Shown here one piece after another: positions 37,973-50,333 of a stretch of 64,000 nucleotides of DNA. Positions within the stretch are counted from its first letter, which is position 1, and each line of letters starts with the position of its first letter. The position numbers were made by a program, and so were the translations under genes. The notes under the pieces were generated by a model. That model searched no databases. It was not told the origin of the DNA and saw only the letters and a list, made by a program, of their open reading frames with translations. Origin of the DNA: Malachius bipustulatus (Eukaryota; Arthropoda; Insecta; Coleoptera; Melyridae); NCBI GenBank assembly GCA_910589415.1, contig OU342639.1:19042268-19106267 (forward strand). The letters run 5' to 3'.

Positions 37973-38210
37973 TCAGAAATCAAAATTTTTGACAATATCA
38001 TAAATTGTTATCCACACAAGTAAATACGAATTACAAATAACACTCAAATATACAATAAAATGCAGTTGCGTATTAAAAAAAACCAACATAAAAATTAAAA
38101 CACTATACCTACTGATAAAACGTATCTCTTTGATTAAACACATATTTGATGAATTGCATATTTGAATCTTATTTGCAGTGCTGGTCAACTTAACAATTTT
38201 TGATATTGTC

Positions 38211-38253
<43 letters not shown>

Positions 38254-38265
38254 TAATATAATATA
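38211..38265. repeat. (AAT)n microsatellite
   Basis: About 14 AAT units are followed by a few ATAAT units. Confidence 0.95.
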
Positions 38266-38309
38266 ATCTGGAAAATACAATACAGGAGAAAATCCGCAAA
38301 TATACAGAC

Positions 38310-38561
38310 CTGAAGAACGAAATCACTATTAGGATATGGAAGATGAAACATGTCTATGTTGCCCATAGTTATATCCACGACAGGTGTCGTTCCGAAGATA
38401 CTCCTGGAAAACTTGATAAGAATCAATTTGAGTCCGTCCTTACATGTGCTGATCCAGAAAGCTGTAATGATTAACACTTGCCACGTGGTCAGAAAATTCC
38501 TCCAAGAAGAATAAACAGTCAAGTTGTTTTGATCAGATCCCCAGCTTGATACAAAAACCAA
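38310..38561 (-). CDS. Orphan exon of an unknown membrane-type protein
   Basis: On the minus strand an open 84-codon block is bounded by an acceptor (AAATTAG at 38562) and a donor (CAG then GTCTGT after 38310), both in phase 0. It reads VFVSSWGSDQNNLTVYSSW, a hydrophobic stretch TTWQVLIITAFWIST, then VVDITMGNIDMFHLPYPNSD. The symmetric phase and good splice sites support a real exon. A possible terminal exon follows at 37973-38188 (ending WITIYDIVKNFDF and a stop) after a 120-base intron holding the (AAT)n run. Upstream exons are hidden behind the LINE cluster or lost. The family is not recognised, and this may be a gene remnant. Confidence 0.35.
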
Positions 38562-39124
38562 CTAATTTAGAAGTTGAGATGAAAAATAGTGATGAAAAAT
38601 AATAATAATAAATACGTACATAGAACTACAGAAAGTCACAATAATAAGTACATGTCACATCGTTAGAAAATTTCTGTACGTAGACATACAAATAGATGAA
38701 CATCCGACACATTTAACAGAATTGACACAACACACAAACTAAACACATGTAGTAGAACTTCTATGGCGACCTTGTCTTGGTGATAGCCCGACATGGTTGC
38801 TTGCCGCCGGGAGATGAGACCCGAGATGCTACATATATGCAGAAGAAATAATAATAATAAAATACCACCCGCGGACCAAAACAGACAAAACCCAACAATC
38901 ATGGTGAATACAAGAAAAAATAAACCTATACCGGCTCGATCGACGCCCGGGTCAACAAGGATCGCGTTGGATGTTGGAGTCCCTGGACATCTAGCGACAA
39001 GTGGGCTACAGGACTCAACCCAGTTGAGCAACCAGGACGGGAGGCTGTAGAGCTACTGGAAACTGAACCTTTATCTCACCAGCAACTTAGAAATAAAGTC
39101 AGTAAAAATGAAAACAAAGAAATA

Positions 39125-39784
39125 ATGATTAGCTACTACAAGTCTAGTACATCAAGACGAGGATATTTAAAAAGAATGCACCAAATATGGAAAGAACAAC
39201 ATCCAGAATCACAATTATCTGAACAAAGATTAGCTGATCAACGTCGCTTTATTACCCGTAACAAAGTTTTCACGGATATAGAACTAGAAGAAATTCAAAG
39301 AGAAGTGCAGACGAAAGATCTAGAAACACTGCCTGAAAGAATAGCAGATCCGGAAAGCAACAAAGAGCCATTGCCAGGAAATTTAACAAATCAGGATCTA
39401 ACAGAGGAAGATTTGGCGGAGGGGGAACCCCTTTGGTTGGACAGATCACCGGCTGTTCGATTGGAGACGGCCTCTCCTCTACCTTCTTTCCAAGAAGATC
39501 AACAGCAATTGACAGAACATCAAAAGCAATTGAAGATGAAAATATTAGACCTAGCAACAGCAATAAGAAATGGTTCCAACAACAAAGTCCGATTGCCTGC
39601 TCTCAAAATGGTGGACATGAAACATATAACCCAGGTTTTAGGAGACATCAACAAAGTAGTAGCAGCAACAAGAGCCAACAACCTTCAAGAAATAAATGAC
39701 ATCATATGTACAGTGCAGCAAGAATGGTTACTGAAAAATTGGGATACAAACTTTACAACCAGGAGAAAAAAAAGGGCAGCATGA
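39125..39784 (+). pseudogene. RLE-LINE N-terminal region
   Basis: This frame contains RRGYLKRMHQIWKEQ and EQRLADQRRFI, phrases conserved upstream of RT in many animal RLE-type LINEs. An acidic, Leu-rich linker follows, then INDIICTVQQ. Reading shifts to the next frame near 39710, where AARMVTEKLG continues the same protein. A single indel therefore separates it from the RT frame. Confidence 0.65.
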
Positions 39785-41901
39785 CGCCAAAATGGAAAAC
39801 CAGGCTCGAAAATAAGATCAACTTATTGAGATCAGATGCTAGCAAACTAAAGGATATGAAAGAAAAGAAGTTGAAGAACAAAAGAACCAAAGAATATCTG
39901 ATTGAAAAATACAGCCTGAATGAGAGAAAGATCAAAGAAGTATTGGAGATTATAAAGCAAAAGATAACAGCTACAGCAAAGAAGATCATCAGATACGAAG
40001 CCAGAATCGCGCAATACAAACAGAATCTCCAGTTTGTGTCGAATCAGAAACGTTTTTACCAACAACTTAAAGGAGAAACTGCAAAAGAACAAGGGGTACC
40101 AAATAAAGAAGAAACAATACAATTCTGGGCATCATTATGGGATGATCCCAAAGAATACAACAAAAAGGCTGCTTGGGTAAAAGAAATAGAGAAAAACAAA
40201 CCAAAGAAAGAAATGGAAGATGTTCTGGTGACTGCAGAAATGGTGGCAAATAGGGCGAAGAAAATAAAGAATTGGTCAGTACCAGGAGAAGATGAATTGC
40301 ATGGTTTTTGGCTAAAACATCTAACTGGCTTGCATCCCCAAATAGCGAAACAATTTAACAACATTATTCAGGGTGGTGAAATTGAAGAATGGCTAACAAC
40401 TGGCAAAACCCACCTAATATTGAAAGATCCAAAGAAAGGTGTAGTGCCCAACAACTATCGGCCAATAGCCTGTCTGCCAACAACATTCAAACTTCTAACT
40501 GGCGTAATTGCAGACACAATCCAACAACATCTGGTAACGAATAAGCTCTTTCCATCAGAGCAAAAAGGAAATCGCCCAAACAGCAGAGGAACAAAAGACC
40601 AGATACTTATAGATAAGATGGTTTCAGAAAATTGCAAGAAAAGAAAGACTAACTTGAATGTAGCATTGATAGACTACAAGAAGGCATTTGATTCACTACC
40701 ACATGACTGGATTTTGAAATGCCTCGAAATAGTAAGAGTCAGCAATAACATCAAACAATTTATCCGGAGATCAATGGCGCAATGGAAAACTAAACTGGCT
40801 GTGAATGGGGATAAATTAGGACAAGTTAACATCAAGAGAGGCATCTTTCAAGGAGACTCGTTATCACCACTATTGTTTGTCATCTCAATGTTTCCTCTCA
40901 CAACCATCTTAAACAAGACAGGCCTCGGCTACCAAACATCAAAAACATCTGCCAGACTGAACCACCTACTATACATGGATGATCTCAAGCTATACGGAAA
41001 ATCACCATCTGAAATTGAATCTTTGCTTAATACTGTCGGAATTTTCAGTCAAGATATAGCCATGGAGTTTGGGTTAGAAAAATGTGCAATGCTTGCAATG
41101 AATAGAGGAAAAGTAACAGAAACGAATGGAATAAAGATGCCATTTGGGAATAACATCAAAGAATTAAAAGAAGACGAAACTTACAAATATCTGGGCATAC
41201 TACAAGCAGAAAACATCAAACACAAAGAAGTGAAGGTCAAAATCACCAGGGAATATACCAAACGAGTACGAAACATCCTGAAATCCAAACTCAATGCAGG
41301 AAACACCATCACTGCAATCAACATCTGGGCAATTCCAGTAATTAGATACACAGCTGGAATTATCGACTGGACCCAAGCAGAACTAGACGCCCTTGACAGA
41401 AAGACCAGAAAACTAATGACCATGCATTATGCTCTCCATCCACGAAGTGACATCGACAGGCTCTACCTTTCAAGATCAATAGGTGGACGTGGACTACTGC
41501 AAGTACATCAGATAGTAGAAGAGGAGAAAAGGACACTAGGTGAATACATAAAGGACAGTGAAGAAGACGCTCTGAAGCTAGTGCACAGTCAGAAAATAGT
41601 AAATACAGAAGAAACGAAGCTGGCATACAAAAAAGAACAGGCAAAATCCAAATTAGAACAATGGCATGAAAAACCTCTACATGGCCAGTACATAAGGAAC
41701 ATAGAAGGCAAAGCGGACAAAAAAAGAACTTGGCAATGGCTCAAATCAGGCAAATTGAAGAAAGAAACAGAGGGGCTGATCCTGGCAGCACAAGATCAGT
41801 CTTTGAGAACAAACGCATACAAGGCCAGAATAGAAAAAACAACAACAGATAGCAAATGCCGCCTCTGCAAGGAAATGGATGAAACGGTGGACCGCACCTA
41901 G
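39706..41901 (+). pseudogene. RLE-LINE reverse transcriptase
   Basis: A 731-codon frame. It starts with a Lys-rich linker, then RT motifs in order: VPNNYRPIACLPTTFKLLTG, DYKKAFDSLPHDW, GIFQGDSLSPLLF, and the active-site box YMDD in LLYMDDLKLYG. A thumb region follows. Near its end comes the start of a zinc-binding box (CRLCKEMDET) that is cut by a frameshift. The RT itself looks undamaged, so the copy is fairly young. Confidence 0.85.
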
Positions 41902-42016
41902 TCAGCTGCTGCAAGAAGATCGCCCAGACTGACTATAAAGAAAGGCATGACAAAGTAGCTAAAATGATGCATTGGAACATCTGTAAGAACTATCATCTGC
42001 CTGTAAAAAAGAACTG

Positions 42017-42451
42017 GTGGGACCATACGAAGTAGAAAAAATCAGAGAAAATGAAGAAGTGAAAGTGCTGTGGGACTTTAGGATTCAAACTGAAAAACAC
42101 CTGCCACACAATACACCAGACATTACTGTTGTAGAAAAGAAAGAAAAGAAAGTATGGATAGTAGACATAGCAATACCAGGTGACAGCAGAATAGAAGAGA
42201 AAGAACTAGAAAAAGTCACCAAATACAAGGATCTGCAAATAGAAATTCAAAGATTGTGGCAGAAGAAAGTTGAAATAGTCCCAATAGTAATAGGCGCCTT
42301 AGGTGCAATCCCGAAACACCTGAACCATCATCTAATCACCTTGAAGATCAACGGAATAACAATAGGACAACTACAGAAGGCGACCTTATTAGGAACAGCA
42401 TACATATTACGAAGATACTTGGAGGGTAATAAGGGAAGAAGCGAAGGATAA
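42017..42451 (+). pseudogene. RLE-LINE endonuclease domain
   Basis: The frame reads VKVLWDFRIQ, then PDITVVEKKEKKVWIVDIAI and KVTKYKDLQIEIQRLW. This is the PD...D core and following helix of the restriction-like endonuclease found at the C-terminus of R2/R4-type LINEs. The stretch 41902-42016 belongs to the same protein in another frame (CKKIAQTDYKERHDKVAKMM). Confidence 0.75.
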
Positions 42452-42562
42452 CAAGGAAGAAAAAATACTAACTAGACTAGCTGTCCTAGGTCCTTGGGTA
42501 GGACTCGACAATTAGATCAATGCCAAATCCAGTCTAAACAGCAGGCTGACTGTGCGAGACAC

Positions 42563-44050
42563 AATAATAATAATAATGGTTTATTGCCACAACAGGTTTT
42601 TCCAATAACAGGACAAAAAAAGAAGAAAAAAAAGAGATGACAAAAGTATAAAAAGCCTTAAAACTAACATGGTAATGGCAACACTATTGACAATGTGACC
42701 CATGATGGGTTGGTGAAATATAAAAACTGTCAGTGAGGACTGCAGCCACGGTCTTCAAGGATCAGTGATTAATATCACAATGCTCACTGATTGAGTTGAC
42801 ATGATTAGAGCATATGGCATATATCGGGGACTTGATGTAGGTACAGGTTGGTTCTCGGGAAGTCATTGTAAAACGTAAGCGACCGTCTAGTGAAGACTTG
42901 CGGAACAGAGAAGTTAAGCTTAGCAAGAAGTTCAGGAGAGTCAACACAACCATTGATTAACCTGTATAAAAAAGTAACAGAGGCCAGATTTCATCATACC
43001 AGCTCCAGCGCATCCACACTGAATCCACTTAGAAGGGTAGAGTGATCAGAGCCACGCTGAGGGTAGATTCCGTCTCTCTTGAAGGCTAGGTACTTTAAAA
43101 ATCGCCTTTGCACAGACTCAAGTGAATCCCTATGTATTTTGTATAAGGGACCGAAGATAAGCGAGCAGCCATACTCGAGCTTAGAGCGAACAAACGAGAA
43201 GTAGAGAGTCTTTAAAGCGCCCAAGTTAAAGAAAGCTTTACAGTTTCTGACTATAAAGCTCAAGGACCTGGACGCACTCAATACAGCATTGTCAATGTGG
43301 GCATTGAAAGTGAACTTGCTGTCTGTAAAAATGAACATCGAGATCCCTGATAGATGTGCATGTGCACCTGGATAGGAGTTCGGAGTCAATTTTGTAGTTG
43401 TATGTAGGTAATGAAATTATGCTTTCGGGTAAAAGTCATGACTTTTTTGCACACCAGATCTGAAGGCTATTCACGTCGCTCTGTATAGAGTATCACAGTC
43501 GTAAAATGAAGTGACAGAAGAAAACAATTTCAAATCATCCGTATATAGCAAATGGGGACAACTAAAGGTAGAAGAGTCATCATTGATGAACATCAAGAGA
43601 GGAGTGGTCCAAGATTAGAACCCTGGGGAACCCCCGAGGTAATAAGAGAGACGTCCGAGTCGAAGCCTCCACAAGAAACATACTGAGTTCTGTCTTGCAG
43701 ATAAGATTTAAAAAAAGAAATGAGCTGATCACTGAAACCAAATGCAGAAAGCTTACCAATTAGAATTGAACGGTCCAGTTTGTCAAAGGCTTTCGAAAAA
43801 CCCGTATAGATAACATCCACCCGTCCCTGTTGATCCACGCATCAGGTCACGAGATAATTAGTAAAGGTAACTAAGTTAGAAATGGTTGAACGTTTTGGCA
43901 TGAAACCATGTTGCTTATCTGTTAACTGATTTCCGACCGAAGAATGCAAATAGTCACGCAGAAGCATTTCAAATATCTTTGCGAAATTTGGCAAAAGAGC
44001 TATTGGTCTGTAGTTTCTGATGACAGAGGGATATCCACTATTCAAGACGG
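42563..44050 (-). pseudogene. Jockey-type LINE, 5' truncated, broken
   Basis: On the minus strand the RT can be followed in pieces: NYRPIALLPNFAKIFEMLL (43842-44045), then after a stop VIYTGFSKAFDKLDRSIL and SGVPQGSNLGPLL (43593-43838), then a shifted YTDDLKLFSS (about 43510), then RSKLEYGCSLIFGPLYKIHR (42994-43389). It ends in a (TTATT)n-like tail at 42563-42580. It is related to the LINE at 5-1083. Several stops and frameshifts rule out activity. Confidence 0.8.
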
Positions 44051-44051
44051 G

Positions 44052-44975
44052 ACCTACCTTCGACTTCTTCCATAATACTCTTTCTAATATTTATCAACGA
44101 TTTGCTTGAAACAACAAAAAATCCAATATACAGTTTTGCCAATGACAGTACAGTCATATCTTCTTATACTTTATAGATGCGCGAACATCTGCCACTGACG
44201 CATCACAAACTCGCAGACAGCAAGAAGTTGCCATACTTAAGAATAACATACAAGAGATTCTAGCTTGGGGCGATAGAAACCAAGTTCAATTTAATGCTTG
44301 AAAAACCCTGGCCAGTCATCTTCTCCAAAAAGGCCAACGTTTTGGAGCCAGATATGGTGATGGCGGGACACTCTCTTACTCCAGCGTCATCTCTTCGTTT
44401 ACTTGGAGTGAGCCTCTGAGTGAACATGTCTTGGCATGATCATGTTGCACGTCTGGCGAAGAGTGCTTCCCAAAAACTTGGAACACTCTTCCGCACGAAA
44501 AAATTTTATACACCACAACAGCTTCTCCTCTTATACAAGGCTCAAATCTGACCATCCTTGGAGTACTGCTCACATGTTTGGAGCTCAGCTCCTAAACACA
44601 CGCTGAGACTTACTCTACCCCATTCAGAAAAGAGCCATTCACTTGATTGGGGACCCAGATCTGACAAAAAATTTGGACACTCTCGAACATCGAAGAAAAG
44701 TAGTTGGCCTAAGTCTGTTTTACAGATATTTTTATGGAAAGTGTTCAAAAGACGTGGCCCGCTTGATCCCATCTAGAACAAGACCGGGCAGACATACACG
44801 TCGAGTCGCAGACGCTCATCCGGATCAGGTTCAGCTCGTTACACCTCGTACAACCCCTGCATAACGATTCAAGACCAATGTGAATCGACATCTCCGCTCA
44901 TGCACCGCTCCCATAGCGCCATAGGGATTTCCCTGCAGTGCATGTGCCTTTTCAATAAAAAAAAATAAAAATAAA
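44052..44975 (+). pseudogene. Jockey/CR1-type LINE fragment, broken
   Basis: Frames in turn give LIFINDLLETTKNPIYSFA, HDHVARLAKSASQKLGTLF, PSLEYCSHVWSSAP and NLDTLEHRRKVVGLSLFYRY, the C-terminal RT region of a Jockey-like LINE. This is a different subfamily from its neighbour on the minus strand. Translation is interrupted by several stops and shifts. It ends in an A-rich tail at about 44958-44980. Confidence 0.75.
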
Positions 44976-45494
44976 AAGAAAGATACCGATGCCTAAATGT
45001 TCAACTGTTGTATCTAATAGTACCCAGTACCCATATGAAATAAGTAAAATTTAATAAATATATAAAAATTAATGTAATTGGTTGAAAGAAGCGAGTTAAA
45101 AAATGTAAAAAAACAAGTCGCTATTACAACCCTTTACGGGGAGCTTTCCAGTTCAGACGAGATAAGTCTCTGAATGTGATTTTAAATAAAATTGAAAATG
45201 AAGTGAAATAGGATTTAAGAGAGTCCCTTTATGATTACCTGTATTTATGTGATCAGGTCTAGGTAATCGGCTTACGAACAATCTATATACATGCCTTATA
45301 AACGAGTTTTTATATTCTATAGTAAGTATAGATAGAAAGAGTCCCTTCCCCCAATGTATTATCACTAGGGTATAGAATGTAAGGGAAAATTTATTTATGT
45401 ATAAGGGTTTTGTGGAAAGTACATACCTTCAACCATTATTCTTAACAGCTTATGTTAAATATTTAGGAACAAAAAAATAATGTTGTCTTTTTTT

Positions 45495-45620
45495 ATTGAA
45501 AAGGCATACCTATGCACTGCAGGGAAATCCCTATGGCGCTACGGGAGCGGTGCATGAGCGCAGATATCTATTCACGTTCACTTTGAATCGTTGCAGGTTG
45601 TATTCCTCAGGAAACACTTC
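45495..45620 (-). repeat. Short opposite-sense copy of the LINE 3' end
   Basis: This is the reverse complement of about 44855-44960 (shared GCACTGCAGGGAAATCCCTA and GGAGCGGTGCATGAGC), beginning at the same A-rich tail. It is a strongly 5' truncated second copy. Confidence 0.7.
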
Positions 45621-46924
45621 GCTTAGAATGCTGTTCGAAATATACCTATACATGAAACAAGTCTGAAATAAGGTGCTCGACTCTCGACTGCGTTCAAGGT
45701 ACCGCAGGTGGCGCCCTCTAAATTTTACAATAAAAATGATTGCCGTTTTTAATTTTTCACACTACAAAAGCCCCTCCAGCCGGATATTGTGAAAATATAC
45801 CAATTATTAAAAAGTTATTCAAGAAAAACGGAAACCAAATTGAACTTTTGACTCCCTGTACCTATCTCCGAAATCATCCACTTTTGGACAGAGATAAGTC
45901 ATTTTTTTCGCACCATTCAGAGACATTCTGTTATACTCATAGTTTTTTCTCAATATTCATCAGACTCTTTATTTCAGTATTTTTTACCGTGTAGGGTTTT
46001 CGTTCTATTATCGATTCCAGGTGACCCTTTTGCTGTAACTGCTTCGAAATGGGACGAAACTGATTCTTTCATAGCAGTCCAAGTGCTTGGAAATTCTCCG
46101 AGTTAATTATTAGGTGGTAAATATTACATTCATCAATGACCAGAGAATAAATAATAAGCTCAGTCCTATATAGAAGCTTTGGCATACCATTAAATTACTT
46201 AAATAGGTTATGTCCCCCTTTTCAAGATAATTTCACCAATATTTCTACACCAGTTTTGATGTGTATTAATAGATATTAGACAATACCTATATGAATATTT
46301 CATCTCATCTAGAAAACTACCCTATAATAGGAGTAACTGGAACTGTTCATAACATGGGGTGAGTGGTTAATATGTTTAAGTTTGTATATCGTAATCCTGT
46401 GGTGTATTGGTAGATTATCGTACACAGATGGTCGTACAAAGGAAAGTTTAACCGCATATCAAGTTTCTCCTGGCTATTGTTGCGACTTGACAAATGTTAC
46501 AGTAGCAGCATTTATCCTATTACAGTGGCAAAGGCCTTAATTGGAGAAGATGCCAAAGCGTTACATATGTTACATGATATAGTTCACACATAAGCTTAAG
46601 CTACCTACTCAACTTTACATGAAACATAACAAGAACAAATATATTTAATATTTTACGGGTCATTGTTGTCAAATGCGTGTTCAAATCGATTCTAAATTTG
46701 ATATAATAATCTATTAATAATAATAATAATAAATACGCGCGCAACTGATTATAATTTTCAAAGTGTCTGTTTCTGACTCGGGTGAAGTTAGCAACGAAAA
46801 GTTAGCAACGGGAGTGACTAAACATCCGGCTGCGGTACGATGATAATCTGCTAATATTGCTTGAATAACGACAATGAAATGCCATTTCATGAAGTCATGT
46901 AAGAACATTTGGACGTAAAAATAA
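45621..46924. other. Gene-free stretch
   Basis: No gene recognised. An (AAT)n run lies near 46714-46733. Confidence 0.35.
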
Positions 46925-47460
46925 AAAATCCTAGCAACTTATAATGGGCAGTTCTTGTAATCCAAGATCATTTTTACAGCTGGAAATCTGAAATTCCAAA
47001 TTTATGGCAGTTGTTCTGGGCCCGGAGAAGATGAGTTTTCACAACTGACGGGCCAGGTCGATCTTTCTCCTTCGCTTGGAAAAATAAAAACCCCAGCAAC
47101 GCATCAAGGGCAATTTTTATATCCGAAAATCGAAAATTACAACACCTGAATGTCCAGATTCGGGAATTTAAAAAAAATCATGGCGGCCGTTTTGGGCCCG
47201 GACAAGAAGAGTTTTCACAACGGCGGGACAGGGTTGATTTTTCTCCTTCGTCTTGAAAAAAAAAACCAGCAACGCATCAAGGGCAATTTTTATAGTCGAA
47301 AATCGAAAAATACAACACCTGAATATGCGGATTCGGAATTTCAAAAAATCACGATGGTCGTTCTTGATGGTCGTTATCCTTGGTTTTGAAAAAAAGCCAG
47401 CAACGCATCAAAGGCAATTTTTATAGCCGAAAATCGAAAATTACAACACTTGAATCTTAT
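46925..47460. repeat. Tandem repeat, about 170-bp unit
   Basis: About three and a half units share CAGCAACGCATCAAGGGCAA, TTTTTATAGCCGAAAATCG, TACAACACCTGAAT and GGGCCCGGA-AAGA. Units begin near 46925, 47088, 47262 and 47395. The third is shortened and the last is partial. Confidence 0.7.
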
Positions 47461-49682
47461 TTTTGACAGGTAAATACGCCCTTGAAATATTTGCACTCAA
47501 TTTTGAATCACCCTGTAGATTTAGCTCATTTGAAGAATATTAGCAAATATCTGGTTTTTCAGAATTAAAGTTTGTTAAATAAAATTGCTTTTCAAAATCA
47601 AAATAAAATTCCATACCTATATAGGTACTTGCTTAAAATTCGCATACTTAACAGTTTAAATGTGATTACCTTTACTTTACCAAAAATAAATAAATCAAAA
47701 TGCAACAATTTTGAATCCAAAAACAATTGCGTTTCGGGGCTGAGTTTAAATTTTAAATGACAATGGAATATATTGCACACAAAAACCAATGAGTCAAATA
47801 CTCAGATTTTGTAACTTTTCCGGGGCTGCGTTGCGTTTCTGTTTGAAACATATATGAGATGGTTTCAAAGAGTCCATCGTCCATAAGTCAATTAATAAGT
47901 TGCAGTAATCTTATTTTTGCGAGGTATCCAAAGCATAAACATCAAAAATCGAGGAACCAAATTTAAGACAATGAAGAAAATAAATAAATAAATCGGTGTC
48001 ATGTTATCTGGATGAAGACCTTGTTATGTCTCTCAACTTTTTAAGATCGTCATGCCGTTTTGGGTTCTCTTACAAAGTGCTTTTACAGATTCAAAAGGTA
48101 ATTAATAATTAATGTAAGCTGGATCTTAGTACAAAAATTGAACGTTACAAAAGGAATGGACAGAGACTCGAGGATAAACGACAAGTCAACCTGTATTTGA
48201 TAGGAAGAGGGATGCTAAACCTAAAAATGATCATCAAGAGAGCCAGTATAACGAACGGGTATTATGTTTGATAATATTTTTCAAATTTCAATATCTCTCT
48301 GTGTACGTAACTGTATAACAAGCTTGATCGCAGATCAGAGAGAATGCCTAATTATAATTAAATGGTTTAAATAATTAATTTCGTCTCTCAGTTGAAAGCC
48401 AGTATTTAAAGTTTTAAAGCAAGTCTAAAGCCTGTATGAATAATAATACTACCCTCTGAGGAGTATACAAATGAGGGTTGTATTAGTATTAATAAACTCC
48501 CTCGACGCTTCACTATATAGCCTATAGCTATAACCAATACCTATACCTAATACCTATATATACCTACATAGGTAGGTACTAAAAATCATCCAAGTCTGAG
48601 TTATTATATTTGTGATATGAAAATCTATTTATATTAGTAAGAAAATAAATATAAAACCCGATTAATAACAATAATAATAATAATAATAATAAATATCGAA
48701 TAGGTGAGATTTAGTTCACTCAAGGGGTAGTTGTGGATTCAAAATAAACAGAAATGTGAGTGTAACAAAAAAGCGTTTAAAGGGAACGCCCTAACCGTCA
48801 CTGACAATAATAACGGGAAGGCAACAAAGAAGCCCTCCTATAACCTAAAGTGCAGCCGCAAAAAGGTAATGTTGCATTCTTCAGGACCAGCACAATGGAT
48901 TTTAAGTGGCAATTTGTAAATATTCGCACCCTGTCATAATATAACATCTATGATTTTACCTAAAATTGGCACTTTTATTTACCTAATTTGACAGTTTTAT
49001 TCAACAACAAAACGCTAATTCTATACAGAATAGATTTTATAAGAAAATATCACATTTCACATTCATGCTCCAATGTAGGCATCAGATATGAAAACCTTTG
49101 GCAGAAAATGAATCCAATAGATCAAAAAATATACCTACCTAGGTATACTTGAGGGAAGGAACAATAAAATTGTAGCAGAAATGTAAACATTTGTGATATT
49201 ATTTTCATATTACATAAATAAAATTGGTATAATAATAAAGCGTCTATATAAAATCTTTATGAACTCCCTTTAATTTAAAATTATTTAATTTAATTAATTA
49301 ATGTTCTAAATTAATGAAATGGTAATATACAGGGTGTCCCGTAATTAGCGCGCAATACTGAAACAGCAGATTCTATTTTCAAAAATATGAAACAAGTTCC
49401 TATAATAATAGGTCGAGAAATGCTTCCTAAGGGGGGGGGGGGGGGGATGCTTTGAACCATTTTAACTTTGACTTAGAGCCAAGCGTATAAGAGTAGAATT
49501 CTCAAAAGTGAAAACCCGTGGGCTGGACGCTTGTTACAAAACTAGAGTCGTTCCTCTATATTCTTTCTGTCATATTTGTCATAAGTATATAATTTGACGT
49601 CAATAATCAGTATTGTGTCACATTTTGACGATGTCAAAAGCTTTCATTGTCTAGATAATACTGAAAAAATTGTTCCTATATA
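47461..49682. other. Gene-free stretch with microsatellites
   Basis: No credible gene. (AAT)n lies near 48668-48692. A run of 16 G lies at 49431-49446. A TACAGGGTGTCCCGTAATTA element end begins at about 49329 without a visible partner. Confidence 0.4.
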
Positions 49683-50333
49683 CAGGGTGTATATTATAAC
49701 GTCCGCATAATATTAGCACCACATGCACGATTCTACATCAAAAACAGAACAAAAAAGTCCTTAACAGTTTTTACTTGATGTACACAGATTTTAAGATATG
49801 GACAATTTAATGTTCTTAAATTTTGCAACACTGGCGCTGGTATAAAAATTAAGATAACTTATTAGACGTGAAGTCACCTAGCTGGTATGGTGTGCCGTTG
49901 CTATGTAATCGAAAAAAAAGGTGCAATAAGACAAATGTCATGCTGCGACGTGTCACTCAATGATGCAATTTTTTACAGATTTTTTATTTTTTCAATTTTT
50001 TATTCAATAACAATTAAAACGCGCAGTTGCAATATTGATTGGAACTAGGGAAATCAAATAATTCCTAGTTTTGAAATGTTAATTAAAACCATTTTTACCA
50101 AAAAAAATCTAAAATTTTGGATAATTTGGCTATTTTACTTCCTACTTAAGAATTTTTAAATAAGTAATATTAAGCAATATTTTTGAGTATTAAAAAACTT
50201 CAAATTTAAAGTACAATGGTCGATAACTTCGTTATTTGAGGTCTAAGAACTAAACGGTATTAAAACTTTATGTTCTGTTTTTGATGTAGAATCGCGTGGT
50301 GCTAATATTATGCGGACGTTATAATACACCCTG
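49683..50333 (-). mobile_element. Family B TA-flanked foldback, copy 1
   Basis: The ends are CAGGGTGTATATTATAACG and, reversed, CAGGGTGTATTATAACGTCC, with TA on each side. The whole length matches the copy at 53611-54246 in opposite orientation. Terminal repeats are about 60-70 bases. There is no transposase. Confidence 0.8.

Larger units (their letters stand above)
38613..42562 (+). mobile_element. RLE-type LINE (R4/Dong-like), inactive
   Basis: A non-LTR retrotransposon of the restriction-like-endonuclease type, read 5' to 3' on the plus strand. It has a conserved N-terminal region (39125-39784), a reverse transcriptase (39706-41901), a Cys-rich box and an endonuclease (to 42451), then a short 3' UTR ending against (AAT)n at 42563. 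(AAT)n also lies at its left edge (38595-38612). That is the pattern expected if it inserted into a TAA repeat, as R4-clade Dong elements do. Frameshifts near 39710, 41900 and 42010 make it inactive. The left end is an estimate, and the clade assignment is inferred from domain order and target. Confidence 0.65.

Noticed and set aside
37973..38188. Terminal exon for the orphan block at 38310-38561
   Set aside because: Possible in frame, but the acceptor is weak and part of the reading is driven by AT-rich sequence, so it is mentioned only within that entry.
38663..39050. Overlapping ORFs on both strands at the 5' end of the RLE-type LINE
   Set aside because: They lie in the element's 5' region; the hydrophobic minus-strand frame arises from AAT-rich sequence and has no supporting motif.
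39753..41644. Several minus-strand ORFs of 60-100 codons
   Set aside because: They are antisense shadows of the LINE reverse transcriptase.
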